NCBI RefSeq assembly: GCF_023702225.1
Contig: NZ_JAMQCO010000002.1
Span: 334,326-398,325 of the forward strand
Source: Aureimonas altamirensis
GTDB lineage: Bacteria > Pseudomonadota > Alphaproteobacteria > Rhizobiales > Rhizobiaceae
Direction of reading: 5' to 3'
DNA: 64,000 bases
How positions within the stretch are numbered: the first letter of the stretch is position 1; every line of letters begins with the position of its first letter. Position numbers and translations under genes: made by a program. The notes under the pieces are model-generated. The model ran no database searches. It had not been told where the DNA came from and saw only the letters and a program-made list of their open reading frames with translations. This document shows, in pieces, positions 51,699 through 62,048 of the stretch.

Positions 51699-52454
51699 TC
51701 AAGCAGCCTCTTCGATGATCTGGGAATAGCCTTCTTCTTCAAGGTGCAAGGCCAGTTCCTTGCCACCCGACTTGATGATGCGCCCCTTGTAGAGCACATG
51801 CACGCTATCGGGTACGATATGCTCGAGCAGGCGCTGGTAGTGGGTGATCACCAGGAAGGCGCGGTCCGCCTGCCGCAGGGCGTTGACGCCATCGGACACG
51901 ATCTTCAGCGCGTCGATGTCGAGGCCGGAATCCGTCTCGTCCAGAACGCAGAGCTTCGGCTCCAGCAGCGCCATCTGCAGGATTTCGGCGCGTTTCTTCT
52001 CGCCGCCCGAGAAGCCGACGTTCAACGGCCGTTTCAGCATGTCGGCATCGATGCGCAGGGCGCTTGCCGCCTCCTTGACGCGGCGCATGAAGTCCGGCGT
52101 CGTCAGCTCGTTCTCGCCGCGCGCCTTGCGCTGTGCGTTCAGCGCTGTCTTCAGGAAGGTCATGGTGGCCACGCCGGGGATTTCCAGCGGGTACTGGAAC
52201 GCCAGGAAGACGCCGGACGCGGCGCGCTCGGCCGGATCCATCTCCAGGATGGACTCGCCGTTGTACAGGATGTCGCCTTCCGTCACCTCGTAGTCCTCGC
52301 GGCCGGCGAGAATATAGGAGAGGGTCGACTTGCCCGAGCCGTTCGGCCCCATGATGGCGGCAACTTCGCCTGCCTTCACCGTCAGGTCCAGGCCGCGCAG
52401 GATCTCGGTGTCGGTGTCGGCGACGCGGGCGTGAAGATTCTTGATTTCCAGCAT
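51699..52454 (-). CDS. sufC: Fe-S cluster assembly ATPase SufC
   Basis: This 251-residue ABC-type ATPase of the SufBCD scaffold has Walker A IMGPNGSGKSTLSYIL, the Suf-specific stretch MDPAERAASGVFLAFQYPLEIPGV, the signature GFSGGEKKRAEILQMA and Walker B LCVLDETDSGLDIDAL. The start at 52454 (MLEIKNLHARV) is the family start; earlier in-frame ATGs are rejected. Confidence 0.95.
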   Translation of the reverse strand: MLEIKNLHARVADTDTEILRGLDLTVKAGEVAAIMGPNGSGKSTLSYILAGREDYEVTEGDILYNGESILEMDPAERAASGVFLAFQYPLEIPGVATMTFLKTALNAQRKARGENELTTPDFMRRVKEAASALRIDADMLKRPLNVGFSGGEKKRAEILQMALLEPKLCVLDETDSGLDIDALKIVSDGVNALRQADRAFLVITHYQRLLEHIVPDSVHVLYKGRIIKSGGKELALHLEEEGYSQIIEEAA

Positions 52455-52533
52455 GTTCGTCTTCTTCGTTCGATGTCGATGGGCCGCGCGGCACAAGCGC
52501 TGCGGCCGGGTGCGATGGGGTGCGAGCGCCGGC

Positions 52534-54060
52534 CTAGCCGACGCTGCCTTCGAGGCTGATGCCGATGAGCTTCTGCGCCTCGACGGCGAACTCCATCGGC
52601 AATTGCTGGATCACGTCCTTGACGAAGCCATTGACGATCAGCGCCACGGCCTCTTCCTCGGGGATGCCGCGCTGCATGCAGTAGAACAGCTGGTCCTCGG
52701 AGATCTTGGAGGTCGTCGCCTCGTGCTCGAACTGGGCCGTCGAATTGCGCGCTTCGATGTAGGGCACCGTGTGCGCCCCGCAGTCCTCGCCGATCAGCAG
52801 CGAGTCGCACTGCGTGAAATTGCGGGCGTTGGACGCCTTGCGCAGCGCCGACACCTGGCCACGATAGGTATTGTTCGAGTTGCCGGCCGAGATGCCCTTG
52901 GAAATGATCCGGCTGGACGTGTTCCTGCCGATATGGATCATCTTGGTGCCGGAATCGATCTGCTGATGGCCGTTGGAAACGGCGATCGAGTAGAACTCCC
53001 CGCGCGAATTGTCGCCGCGCAGGATGCACGACGGATACTTCCAGGTGATGGCGGAGCCCGTCTCAACCTGCGTCCAGGAGATGCGCGAGTTGGCTCCGCG
53101 ACAATCGCCCCGCTTGGTGACGAAGTTGTAGATGCCGCCCTTGCCTTCCTTGTCGCCGGGGTACCAGTTCTGCACCGTCGAGTACTTGATCTCGGCATCG
53201 TCCAGCGCGATCAGCTCCACCACCGCGGCGTGAAGCTGGTTCTCGTCGCGCTGCGGCGCCGTGCACCCTTCGAGGTAGGACACGTAGGAGCCCTTGTCGG
53301 CGATTATGAGCGTGCGCTCGAACTGGCCGGTATTACGCTCGTTGATGCGGAAATAGGTGGAAAGCTCCATCGGGCAGCGGACACCCGGCGGCACGTAGAC
53401 GAACGAGCCGTCCGTGAAGACGGCCGAGTTCAAAGCCGCGAAGAAGTTGTCACCGACGGGGACGACCGAGCCCAGATATTTCTGGACCAGCTCCGGATGC
53501 TCGCGCACGGCCTCGGATATCGGCATGAAGATCACGCCGGCCTTTTCCAGTTCCTTGCGGAAGGTGGTCGCCACGGAGACCGAATCGAATACGGCGTCCA
53601 CGGCCACCTTGCGGTAGCCGCCCTCGACCGGCTCGCCCGTCTCCTCGTCGAGGCGCGAGGGCTCGTCCGCACGGCGGACGCCGGCCAGGATCTCCTGCTC
53701 CTTCAAGGGGATACCGAGCTTTTCGTAAGTGCGCAGAATCTCCGGATCGACCTCATCCAGGGAAGCCGGGCCCGACATCGACTTCGGCGCCGCATAGTAA
53801 TGGAGGTCCTGGAAGTCGATCTCCGGATAGTCGAGGCGCGCCCAGCCCGGATTCTCCATCGTCTTCCAGCGCTCGAACGCCTTCAGGCGCCAGTCGAGCA
53901 TCCACTGGGGCTCGTCTTTCTTGCGGGAGATGAAGGCGATGATATCTTCGTTCAGGCCCTTGGGGGCGAGATCCATCTCGATCTTCGTCTCGAAGCCGTA
54001 TTTGTACTGGTCCACGTCGATCCGGCGAACCTGATCGATGGTTTCCTGAACTGCTGGCAT
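52534..54060 (-). CDS. sufB: Fe-S cluster assembly protein SufB
   Basis: SufB is the scaffold subunit on which the cluster is built. The 508-residue protein has [69 protein letters not shown] and the terminal core [44 protein letters not shown], including the conserved Cys and His. It is preceded by a 147-bp gap with its own promoter-like elements, separating it from the NifS-type gene. Confidence 0.95.
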   Translation of the reverse strand: MPAVQETIDQVRRIDVDQYKYGFETKIEMDLAPKGLNEDIIAFISRKKDEPQWMLDWRLKAFERWKTMENPGWARLDYPEIDFQDLHYYAAPKSMSGPASLDEVDPEILRTYEKLGIPLKEQEILAGVRRADEPSRLDEETGEPVEGGYRKVAVDAVFDSVSVATTFRKELEKAGVIFMPISEAVREHPELVQKYLGSVVPVGDNFFAALNSAVFTDGSFVYVPPGVRCPMELSTYFRINERNTGQFERTLIIADKGSYVSYLEGCTAPQRDENQLHAAVVELIALDDAEIKYSTVQNWYPGDKEGKGGIYNFVTKRGDCRGANSRISWTQVETGSAITWKYPSCILRGDNSRGEFYSIAVSNGHQQIDSGTKMIHIGRNTSSRIISKGISAGNSNNTYRGQVSALRKASNARNFTQCDSLLIGEDCGAHTVPYIEARNSTAQFEHEATTSKISEDQLFYCMQRGIPEEEAVALIVNGFVKDVIQQLPMEFAVEAQKLIGISLEGSVG

Positions 54061-54133
54061 TCTCTTTTCTCCATTCTCGCCGGGGTCAAGGCCCGGTGGA
54101 CGGCGTCTTGGCGTGCCATGCCTATAGCGGTAG

Positions 54134-54164
54134 TTTATAACCGTTCAAATAGTCATCGTCGCAA
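54134..54164 (-). promoter_or_regulatory. Possible promoter upstream of sufB
   Basis: On the minus strand TTGCGA (54159-54164) and TATAAA (54134-54139) are 19 bp apart, about 75 bp upstream of sufB, in a locally AT-rich stretch. The spacing is loose. If real, it would let sufBCDS-T-A be transcribed apart from the upstream desulfurase gene. Confidence 0.35.
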
Positions 54165-54207
54165 AAAAGTTGAATACCAGATTCCTCTTTTCTGCGCAGC
54201 ATGGCGA

Positions 54208-55398
54208 TCACGCGGCGTCGGAACGCCCCTGCGCCCTGCCAAGACGCGCCAGGACACGCCTGGCTACAGTGATGAATTCCTCGATATCGGCGCGCGTCGC
54301 GTCCGGGCCGAGGCTGATGCGCAAGGCGCCCAGCGCCGGATCGGCCGGATAGCCTGCCTGCGCCATCGCCTTCAGAACGTTGCTGGCTCCGACCTTCCCG
54401 GACGAGCAGGCGGAGCCGGCGGATACGGCGATTCCCTGCAGATCGAAGGCGATCTGGACCGTTTCGGCCCGCATCGCGGGATGGGTGAAGCTGATCGTAT
54501 TGGGCAGGCGGTCGGCGCCGGCGCCCATAATGGAGATTTCCGGCGCCATGTCCCGCAGGACGGCCTCGAGCTCGTCACGCAGCGCGCGCACATGCGGCCA
54601 TCCATCGCCGGCGCTAGAGGCCGCATTCAGCGCCGCCGCGCCGAAACCCGCGATCAGAGGCAGGCTTTCCGTGCCGCCGCGCCGCCCGCGCTCCTGCCCG
54701 CCGCCGGTGAACAGCGCAAAGGGGCGTGTGTTCTCGTCCGCCAGCACCAGCGCCCCGACGCCCTTCGGACCGCCGAACTTGTGTGCGGACAGGACGGCCG
54801 CGTCGATTCCGGCCTCTCGCAACTCCAGCGGACGCCGCCCCGCCAGTTGCACCGCATCCGCGACGAGCCGCACGTCGTGGCCATCCAGCGCGGCGCGGAT
54901 GCGGGCGAGCGGCTGGATGACGCCACTTTCGCCATTGGCCCAGGAAACGGCAAGAATCGCCGGCCGGCCGGCCAACGCGTCGAGCCATTCCGCAAGCGCC
55001 TCCACAAGCACGACGCCCTCGGCATCGACGGGCAACCGCGTCACTTTGTCGGCATCGAAACGGCCGCCGGTGCGCAGACATGGGTGGTCGGTTTCCAGGA
55101 CGGCCAGCGCCTCCGCCCGCCACTCGGCCCCATCCCTCAGCCACAGCGGCGACAGCGCCGTCGACGCGGCCTCCGTGGCGCCACTGGTGAAGACGACACC
55201 GTCGGGCGACACGCCGCACAAGGCGGCGACGGCGTCCCGCGCCTTCTCGAGCACGGACTTCGCGGCTCGTCCCTCCGCATGGACGGACGATGGATTGCCG
55301 GGCATGTCCATCGCGTCCAGCACAGCCTGTCGCGCCGCCGGCAAAACCACCGACGTCGCGTTATGGTCGAGATAGATGCGCCCTGTCGCAGCAGGCAT
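54208..55398 (-). CDS. Cysteine desulfurase, IscS/NifS type (class I)
   Basis: The 396-residue PLP enzyme belongs to the other desulfurase class from SufS. It has IYLDHNATSVVLPAARQAV, NPSSVHAEGRAAKSVLEKARD, the PLP lysine in AAVLSAHKFGGPKGVGALV and the mobile-loop cysteine in SAGSACSSGKVGASNVL. It heads the Suf cluster. Such an extra NifS-like gene at the front of suf is seen in many rhizobia. The start at 55398 (MPAATGRIYLDHN) is the family N-terminus. Confidence 0.92.
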   Translation of the reverse strand: MPAATGRIYLDHNATSVVLPAARQAVLDAMDMPGNPSSVHAEGRAAKSVLEKARDAVAALCGVSPDGVVFTSGATEAASTALSPLWLRDGAEWRAEALAVLETDHPCLRTGGRFDADKVTRLPVDAEGVVLVEALAEWLDALAGRPAILAVSWANGESGVIQPLARIRAALDGHDVRLVADAVQLAGRRPLELREAGIDAAVLSAHKFGGPKGVGALVLADENTRPFALFTGGGQERGRRGGTESLPLIAGFGAAALNAASSAGDGWPHVRALRDELEAVLRDMAPEISIMGAGADRLPNTISFTHPAMRAETVQIAFDLQGIAVSAGSACSSGKVGASNVLKAMAQAGYPADPALGALRISLGPDATRADIEEFITVARRVLARLGRAQGRSDAA

Positions 55399-55439
55399 GG
55401 TCAATCGGCCCTCTGGAAGTCGAACTGCCAATGATCGAG

Positions 55440-55456
55440 CAAATTTCTTGAATTTG
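55440..55456. promoter_or_regulatory. Palindrome upstream of the Suf cluster, candidate operator
   Basis: CAAATT-TCTTG-AATTTG is a perfect 6-5-6 inverted repeat 42 bp upstream of the first desulfurase gene. Location fits a site for an iron or Fe-S responsive regulator (RirA, IscR or Irr), but no consensus could be matched with confidence. Confidence 0.4.
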
Positions 55457-55600
55457 CGGCCCCGGAAGGACTACATAGCGCATTCCGTGGAGCCAGACAG
55501 TTTTGAATCTTTCTAACTTGCTGGACCCTAAGAGGCTGCGTTTCCTCCGTCAAGGCGCTGCCGAACCCGCGACGCCCGCTCGATAGGATTGCCAGACACT

Positions 55601-56275
55601 ATGCCAGAAGTCATCTTCAACGGTCCCGCCGGTCGCCTCGAAGGCCGTTACCAGGCCGCCAAGGAGAAGAACGCCCCGATCGCCATCGTGCTGCATCCGC
55701 ATCCGCGTTTCGGCGGCACGATGAACAACCAGATCGTCTATAATCTCTTCTACATGTTTCAGCAACGCGGGTTTACCGTGCTGCGCTTCAACTTCCGCGG
55801 CATCGGCCGGAGCCAGGGCGAGTTCGACCACGGCATGGGCGAGCTGTCGGACGCCGCGGCCGCGTTGGACTGGGTGCAGACGCTGCATCCGGATTCCAAG
55901 AACTGCTGGGTGGCCGGCTACTCGTTCGGCGCATGGATCGGCATGCAGTTGCTGATGCGCCGGCCGGAGATCGAGGGGTTCATCTCCGTTGCCCCGCAGC
56001 CCAACAGCTACGACTTCTCGTTCCTCGCGCCCTGTCCGTCGTCCGGCCTCATCATCCACGGCGACAAGGACCGCGTGGCTCCGGGCAAGGATGTGCAGGG
56101 CCTCGTCGACAAGCTGAAGGCACAGAAGGGCATCGTCATCACCCAGAAGACCATGCCGGGCGCCAACCACTTCTTCAGCGAGCACGCGGACGAACTGATG
56201 GCCGAATGCTCCGAATATCTCGACAGGCGTCTTGCCGGCGAGTTCGCCGACACGCGGCCGAAGCGGCTGAAATAA
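55601..56275 (+). CDS. Alpha/beta hydrolase of the short YheT/dienelactone-like group
   Basis: The 224-residue cytoplasmic hydrolase has HPHPRFGGTMNNQIVYNLFYMFQQRGF, the nucleophile elbow GYSFGAW (Ser), FRGIGRSQGEFDHG, an Asp in IIHGDKDRVAPG and the catalytic His in PGANHFFSEH. The triad is complete. Very similar proteins are widespread in alphaproteobacteria, without known substrate. The start at 55601 (MPEVIFNGPAGRLEG) is preferred over 55589. It is 51 bp upstream of tyrS. Confidence 0.88.
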   Translation: MPEVIFNGPAGRLEGRYQAAKEKNAPIAIVLHPHPRFGGTMNNQIVYNLFYMFQQRGFTVLRFNFRGIGRSQGEFDHGMGELSDAAAALDWVQTLHPDSKNCWVAGYSFGAWIGMQLLMRRPEIEGFISVAPQPNSYDFSFLAPCPSSGLIIHGDKDRVAPGKDVQGLVDKLKAQKGIVITQKTMPGANHFFSEHADELMAECSEYLDRRLAGEFADTRPKRLK

Positions 56276-56326
56276 GGTCGCGTTCGGCCTAGGCATTCTT
56301 GTCCCACACTCTGGAATGATCTCACC

Positions 56327-57568
56327 ATGACCGGTTTCAAGTCCGACTTCCTGAACACGCTTTCGGAACGCGGCTTCATCTATCAGGGCTCCGACATGGA
56401 GGGCCTCGACAAGGTTGCCCTTGCGGGCGGGCTGACCGGATATATCGGCTACGACGCCACGGCGGCCTCGCTGCATGTCGGCCACCTGCTGCAGATCATG
56501 ATGCTGCGCTGGCTGCAGAAGACGGGCGGTCGCCCCATCGCGTTGATGGGCGGCGGCACCACCCGCATCGGCGACCCGAGCTTTCGGGACGACCAGCGTC
56601 CGCTGCTGGACGAGGCGGGCATCGCCCGCAATCTCGAGGGCATCAAGGGCGTCTTCGCCAAATATCTCGATTTCGATGGCCCTGCCCGCATGGTCAACAA
56701 TGCCGATTGGCTCGACGAACTGCAGTACATCGACTTCCTGCGCGATTACGGTCGCCACTTCTCGGTCAACCGCATGCTTTCGTTCGAGAGCGTCAAGCAG
56801 CGGCTGGACAGGGACCAGTCGCTATCCTTCCTCGAATTCAACTACATGATCCTGCAGGCCTACGACTTCGTGGAACTGTACCGTCGCTTCGGCTGCCGCA
56901 TGCAGATGGGCGGCTCGGACCAGTGGGGTAATATCGTCAACGGCATAGAGCTGACGCGCCGCACCGCCGATGGCGAGGTCTTCGCACTCACCTCGCCGCT
57001 GCTGACGACGGCGTCCGGCGTCAAGATGGGCAAGACGGCCGGCGGCGCCGTCTGGCTGAATGCCGACATGAAGAGCCCCTACGAGTTCTGGCAATACTGG
57101 CGCAACACCGAGGATGGAGACGTCGAGCGGTTCCTGAGGCTGTTCACCGAACTGCCGATGGACGAGATCGCGCGTCTTGCCGCGCTTGGCGGCTCGGAGA
57201 TCAACGAGGCCAAGAAGGTCCTGGCGACGGAGGTGACCGCCTTGTGCCACGGCCGTATGCTGGCCGAGGAGGCACAGGAGACGGCACGCGCCACCTTCGA
57301 GGAAGGCGCCCTGGCCGAAAACCTGCCCACCATCCAGGTTTCCGGCCACGAGCTATCCGAAGGGCTCGGCATCCTGACGGCCCTGGTACGGGCCGGTCTC
57401 GCGACCTCCAACGGAGAGGCGCGCCGCCACATCCAGGGTGGGGCCGTGCGCATCAACGACCAGCCCGTTGCCGACGACAAGGCCCGCATCGACGAAAGCG
57501 ATCTTGCCGGTGGCGTGGTCAAGCTTTCCGTAGGCCGAAAGAAGCACGTTCTGGTGCGTCCTTCCTAG
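56327..57568 (+). CDS. tyrS: Tyrosyl-tRNA synthetase
   Basis: This 413-residue class I synthetase charges tRNA-Tyr. HIGH-like HVGHLLQIM follows [11 protein letters not shown]; the tyrosine pocket has [31 protein letters not shown]; the KMSKS-like loop is [15 protein letters not shown]-terminal S4 domain is present ([25 protein letters not shown]). A ~100-bp repeat element begins at the base after the stop codon. Confidence 0.96.
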   Translation: MTGFKSDFLNTLSERGFIYQGSDMEGLDKVALAGGLTGYIGYDATAASLHVGHLLQIMMLRWLQKTGGRPIALMGGGTTRIGDPSFRDDQRPLLDEAGIARNLEGIKGVFAKYLDFDGPARMVNNADWLDELQYIDFLRDYGRHFSVNRMLSFESVKQRLDRDQSLSFLEFNYMILQAYDFVELYRRFGCRMQMGGSDQWGNIVNGIELTRRTADGEVFALTSPLLTTASGVKMGKTAGGAVWLNADMKSPYEFWQYWRNTEDGDVERFLRLFTELPMDEIARLAALGGSEINEAKKVLATEVTALCHGRMLAEEAQETARATFEEGALAENLPTIQVSGHELSEGLGILTALVRAGLATSNGEARRHIQGGAVRINDQPVADDKARIDESDLAGGVVKLSVGRKKHVLVRPS

Positions 57569-57669
57569 GAGCGCCGGGCGTCCATCCGGACGCACAAAGG
57601 TCGCTCCAGGTTATTGACAGAGCATCGGATTTTCCGAAAACTGGATTCCACTTTTCGGTCCGCTGCTCC
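57569..57669 (+). repeat. Dispersed ~100-bp composite palindromic repeat, copy 1
   Basis: The element starts right after the tyrS stop. It contains a short hairpin (GCGTCCATCCGGACGC) and then a long palindrome (GAGCATCGGATTTTCCGAAA with TTTTCGGTCCGCTGCTC). A second copy lies inverted at 63805-63905, with roughly 85-90 percent identity by eye. Such GAGCATCGG...CCGATGCTC elements resemble the short palindromic repeats scattered through rhizobial genomes. Here it may also end the tyrS transcript. Confidence 0.85.
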
Positions 57670-57699
57670 AGCTACCAGGATGTTGGCAGACGCTGTGGT

Positions 57700-58224
57700 C
57701 TACATAGCTTGTGAAGGGCGTCCGTCGATCAGGGGACGCCCTCTTACAAACACGCCGGCGAGGCCCACGACGACACCGGTAATCGACATCAGGCCGCCGG
57801 CAAATGGCGCTCCGCCGATGATTGCCACGAGAGTGCCCGAGGCAATCAGGCTGATCGTCACCGCTGCGCCGAGATAAAGACCCACCATCCGGTACGTCTG
57901 GTTCTTGTTGCGGTGATCGGCTTCATCGAGGATGTCGGCATCGGTTCGCGCCTCAACCAGTGCGATACGCTTTTCCTCCAGTGCCATGCGGCGATCCAAG
58001 TGCTGAAAGAACACTTTTGGCGCATCCGGAAATATCCTGGCGTAAGCCGCCATTTCCGTAGCACTGGGAACCGGACCGGATCGTACGATCCTGCGATAGA
58101 AGGCGCGTTGAAGTTCGAGGCGCTGTTGTTCCGGCAACTCGCCGACGACCGACTCGATATCCTCGATCAGTTCGCCTTCAACGTCTTCACCTGTCGTTGC
58201 CTGATCGGTGTTTATCAACGCCAC
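57700..58224 (-). CDS. DUF2335 domain-containing membrane protein
   Basis: The 174-residue protein has an acidic N-terminus, the DUF2335-like block GPVPSATEMAAYARIFPDAPKVFFQHLDRRMALEEKR and two C-terminal membrane helices (YLGAAVTISLIASGTLVAI; GLMSITGVVVGLAGVFV) separated by a short loop. Function is unknown; members are patchily distributed and often near mobile DNA. It ends 31 bp from repeat copy 1. Composition is lower in GC than tyrS. Confidence 0.75.
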   Translation of the reverse strand: MALINTDQATTGEDVEGELIEDIESVVGELPEQQRLELQRAFYRRIVRSGPVPSATEMAAYARIFPDAPKVFFQHLDRRMALEEKRIALVEARTDADILDEADHRNKNQTYRMVGLYLGAAVTISLIASGTLVAIIGGAPFAGGLMSITGVVVGLAGVFVRGRPLIDGRPSQAM

Positions 58225-58493
58225 TCCGAATGCGCATATTGGCAGAGGCCATCACGCTTCGCATGCTTCTTCTGGGGTGTCGAGCAACCCCAAGTGGCAC
58301 GTTGGAAAACAGGAAAACAGGCGATGCCAACCCATCCAGGACGCCGTTGCCAAAGGCGGTGGACAGTTGGCGCGAGATGGACTTCAAAGCGTTCATTCGT
58401 TCTTGCCCCCGTCAGAAGCCGACGTTTCAAACCCTGTAGATCATATAACAACCGCCGCTCCAACGAGCAAGATAGCCTACACCTATTCCTATA
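58225..58493. other. Intergenic region without recognised gene
   Basis: These 269 bp between the DUF2335 gene and the AsmA-like gene hold only short, unconvincing frames and no strong hairpin. Composition is less GC-rich than the flanks, which fits sequence of recent or decayed origin. Confidence 0.5.
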
Positions 58494-61400
58494 TCATTGA
58501 TATGAGAAGATCTGCCGGAAGATGCCAGGGGCGATCAGCGAGATCGGGTTGACCGTCAGGGTGGGAGAGCCGAATGGGCCGGACAGCCGATAGGTTATTC
58601 CGATCAGGCCGCCTTCGTTGCCGTTGCCCAGGATCTGACCCACGAGCGGCAATGCGCCGAAGACGCGGTTGATGCCATAGGCCGGCATGAACGAGCCGGT
58701 TATGTCGATCCGGCTCTGCCGGTCGTAGAGCTGCCCTTCGAAGCTGGAGCCGAAGACCGGGCCACGGACGATGCCGTTGGCGACGCGCAAGGCGCCATCG
58801 GCATAGGAAAGCTGCGCCGAAGCCTGATCGAAATAAGCCTGGCTTGTCCGCAGGTCGCGCCCGAGCGCCTGCGACAGGCTCGATTGGCCCTGCACGGGGG
58901 TGGAGCCGACGATGCGCTCCAGCCGCGGCTCGTCCACAAGTGTGAAGTCACGCAGCTGCAGCCGTCCGACATAGCCCTTGTCCGTCGATCCCGACAGTTC
59001 GAGCAGCGCACCGCCACTGCGCATATTGGCGTAGAGGCCGGAGAACGACAGGAGCGCACCGATATTGGCGCTGCTGAGGCTGATGGCGTCCTGGCCGCCG
59101 CGCTTGGAAAGGTCCCCGGCGATCTGCCCGTCACCCGCCACGGCCGAGATGGACAGGCCCGTCAACCGCCCGTTGCGGCTGGCATAATTCATCGCGAAAC
59201 TCTGCAGCGCGACGCCGTTGAAACCGCCCAGGGCATCCACATTGGCGACGATGTCCAGCGCGCCGCGCGCTCTCTTGCCGGTCCTGTCCTGTCCAGCAGT
59301 CGACTTCAGATCCTGCAGGATCGCGCGTGCGTCGAACTTTTCGCCCGTAACGTCGATGGAATAGCCGGCATCCGTCCGCCGTGCCTTCAGCCGCGCCGAG
59401 TCACCCGCGTTCAACGCCAGTTGCGACAGGTCGGCCGAGCGCAACCCCGCCTTGTCCGTCACCGCCGAGCCCAGGGCCTGGAAGCCCTCTCCTTCCAGAC
59501 GGATATCGTCGAGGCGCGTCGCGTCGCCGCTTTCGGCCATGGAGAGTTTCAGGCTGGCGGCAACGCCTTTGCCTTTGCTCCATGCCACGGTCGGAATCCG
59601 GAGAGCGCTGTTCGTAAGGTCCGCGCTCAGCCGCGTCGGCCCATCGGACAACTCGGCGTTCAGCGTGAAATCGCCGTCGATGATGCCCGACAACGCCGGG
59701 ACGATCTTCGATACGCGTTCGTCGTTCATCTGCAACGCAACGGCGATGCGACGGCTGCCCGTTCGCTCCTCGCCGAAGGGGATGGCCAGGTCGACCGTAC
59801 TCGGAATCGTGTCCATTCGGGCGTCGAAGCGGCCGGTGACCAGACCCGGCCTGATCGAAAAACCGCCGTTCATTCCCTCGAAGCGACGCCCCTCGATGGG
59901 CGAGCCCGCATCCGCGTCGGAGATCTTCGCTTCGACGGTCCAGTTCAGAAGTTGGTTCGAGGGGTCGATATAGCGCCCGACGCGCAGGCTTGCATCGGCG
60001 GTGACAGCCCCTGTTCCACTGGCCTTCTGCGGCTCGATATCCAGCGAACGCAAGGCATTCAACGGAGGCCGCGCCGCGATGTCCAGAAGCTGCGGCACGC
60101 TGCCTGCAGCCTTGATGGACAGATCGACCAGCAGATCGCGTCGATATCCCGTACGAGGCTTGGAGAGCCTGACCGTGGAATCCGATAGCGTGATTTCCGC
60201 AAGTCCCTCCACCATCGCATCGTCCACCACCACGCGCGTGGTGCTGCCGCGCGTCTCGAGCCGCCCATTGGCGTTGTAGAGCCCCGGCAGGGAGCCCACG
60301 GTGGAAAGATCGGCATTGTCGATATCAAGGTCGATGCTGAACTCGTCGGGCCGCGCCTCGCCGAGCTTGCCGAAAGCGCGTCCCAGCCTATCCAGCCGGG
60401 CGTCGATGCGGATTTTCGCGTTCGAGGCCAGCGCCGCGTCACCCATGTGCGAGATGACCCAGCGACGCGCCCTGCCGGCAATGTTGAAGGGCCAGAAGGC
60501 CTTGACGGAAGCCGCGCCCATGCGCTCGGACGACACGTCCAGACGCGTCATGGCATCCGGCGCGCCATAGCCGAACTCGGCCGAGGCATTCAGCACCCCC
60601 TCCTCGGTCTCCAGCCGCCCTTCGCTGAGTTCCAGATGCCTTGCGCTCGGGTCGAATATCCCGCTGACGGCGAGCTCGCCCCGATGCTCGCCGCCCGATC
60701 CGACGGTCGATTTCAGGTCTTGCGTACGCAAACGGAAGGCCAGCCGATCCAGTGACACGCCTTGCCCGGCCGGAGCCGCCTCGATCGTGCCGAGTGCGGT
60801 GAACGAGACGCCACGAAACGCCATGGGGCTTGCGAGCAGTTCGATCTCTTCGGCGTCGCTGCGATAACGCAGGTTCAACTCGGCCGACTCGATCTCGGTA
60901 CGGTTGGTGCCGAGTTGCAGCGCGCCGCGACCCAGCCGGGCCGAGGCATCGGCCTGCAGCGGCGCGCCGGCCGACTCGCGGGTCATCGTTATGGACAACT
61001 CCAGCGGAAAGCTGCCACCGAAAGGCCGCTCGTCGAACTCGTCCTCTTCGGGCGCCGGCGGAAAGGCATCCGCCACGCGGATCTGGCCCGAACCGAGGTT
61101 CAGTCGGCTGAGCAGACCCGTCTTCTCCGAGAATTCGGCATCGCCGGCCATCGAGACCGGCAGGCCGTCGAGATCGAACCGGGTAACCAGCCGCAGGGCC
61201 CCCGCATCGCTGCGCCGCAATTCCGCGAAGTCGACATGCAGTTCGTCTCCGGAGCCGTCCAGCCTCGGTATTCCGGTGATGGAGATATCGTCGAAGGTCA
61301 ACGTATCGAAATGAAAGGAGCGCAGAACCGCCAGATGACGCTCGACATTCTGCAGGATGCCGCCGGCCGTGCGGGCCAGGAGCGTACGCGGCGGATCGGC

Positions 61401-61877
61401 GTCGACGCCGTCCGCGCTCGGCGTGGCGACCTCCTGCGGAGGCGCTGGTCGCCCGCCGTCCCTCGGCGGCAGGATAAGCGAATTGAGATCGATCCGGGCA
61501 CCCGAAACCTCGAACCGGCCGAATTCGAGTCCGCCGCCGGAGATCAGCGGCACCAACCGTACGGCGACGCCGAAATGGTCTATCTCGCTGCGAGCCGAAG
61601 GGTTGTCCTTCGGCGCCGTGCTGACGTCGCTCCACGTAACGGCAAGCGAACCGTCCCCGCGCAGTTGATATGTCTGTTCGCCGAGACGGGTGACGAAGCG
61701 GGGCCCCATCAGGTTGGCCAGGGCCGTCTCCGCCCTCGAGCGGACGAGATCCTGGCCGGGCGCCGTTCCGAGCAGGAATATGACGAGTCCGCCGACGAGG
61801 ACGACCAGAAGCAGGAAAAGACTGGCGATGGCGCCGGCTAGGCGGCGCATCGGCGTCATTCGCATGCGCAGCGACAC
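58494..61877 (-). CDS. AsmA/YhdP-like large envelope protein (DUF3971 and AsmA C-terminal domains)
   Basis: The 1127-residue protein has one N-terminal membrane anchor (IASLFLLLVVLVGGLVIFLLG), then an AsmA-type start (TAPGQDLVRSRAETALANLMG) and a very long beta-rich periplasmic body. It ends with ALPLVGQILGNGNEGGLIGITYRLSGPFGSPTLTVNPISLIAPGIFRQIF, the usual end of YhdP/DUF3971 members. These proteins are repeating-beta-groove lipid conduits between inner and outer membranes in enterobacteria. Lipid transport here is inferred from the family. Confidence 0.87.
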   Translation of the reverse strand: MSLRMRMTPMRRLAGAIASLFLLLVVLVGGLVIFLLGTAPGQDLVRSRAETALANLMGPRFVTRLGEQTYQLRGDGSLAVTWSDVSTAPKDNPSARSEIDHFGVAVRLVPLISGGGLEFGRFEVSGARIDLNSLILPPRDGGRPAPPQEVATPSADGVDADPPRTLLARTAGGILQNVERHLAVLRSFHFDTLTFDDISITGIPRLDGSGDELHVDFAELRRSDAGALRLVTRFDLDGLPVSMAGDAEFSEKTGLLSRLNLGSGQIRVADAFPPAPEEDEFDERPFGGSFPLELSITMTRESAGAPLQADASARLGRGALQLGTNRTEIESAELNLRYRSDAEEIELLASPMAFRGVSFTALGTIEAAPAGQGVSLDRLAFRLRTQDLKSTVGSGGEHRGELAVSGIFDPSARHLELSEGRLETEEGVLNASAEFGYGAPDAMTRLDVSSERMGAASVKAFWPFNIAGRARRWVISHMGDAALASNAKIRIDARLDRLGRAFGKLGEARPDEFSIDLDIDNADLSTVGSLPGLYNANGRLETRGSTTRVVVDDAMVEGLAEITLSDSTVRLSKPRTGYRRDLLVDLSIKAAGSVPQLLDIAARPPLNALRSLDIEPQKASGTGAVTADASLRVGRYIDPSNQLLNWTVEAKISDADAGSPIEGRRFEGMNGGFSIRPGLVTGRFDARMDTIPSTVDLAIPFGEERTGSRRIAVALQMNDERVSKIVPALSGIIDGDFTLNAELSDGPTRLSADLTNSALRIPTVAWSKGKGVAASLKLSMAESGDATRLDDIRLEGEGFQALGSAVTDKAGLRSADLSQLALNAGDSARLKARRTDAGYSIDVTGEKFDARAILQDLKSTAGQDRTGKRARGALDIVANVDALGGFNGVALQSFAMNYASRNGRLTGLSISAVAGDGQIAGDLSKRGGQDAISLSSANIGALLSFSGLYANMRSGGALLELSGSTDKGYVGRLQLRDFTLVDEPRLERIVGSTPVQGQSSLSQALGRDLRTSQAYFDQASAQLSYADGALRVANGIVRGPVFGSSFEGQLYDRQSRIDITGSFMPAYGINRVFGALPLVGQILGNGNEGGLIGITYRLSGPFGSPTLTVNPISLIAPGIFRQIFSYQ

Positions 61878-62048
61878 CGCTTCGTGCCGGCGGCGTCGAG
61901 GTGGCGGAACATGGCGTCGGCGGTCGAGTTCATCCCTACCCTGTCAATGGCGTCGGTGCGGATATCTCCGCCCTTTTCAGAACATAACCGGCATGCTCCA
62001 ACGTCAATCCGTTTTCCACGCCTTTAAGCCGAAAGGAAGGCTCAGCCG

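Noticed and set aside
52441..55434. A 997-codon open frame on the plus strand across sufB and the NifS-type gene
   Set aside because: It is the antisense shadow of two certain genes in high-GC DNA; no domain is recognisable and it lacks a ribosome binding site.
57569..57669. CRISPR repeat
   Set aside because: There is one copy here and one inverted copy 6 kb away; no regular array of repeats and spacers.
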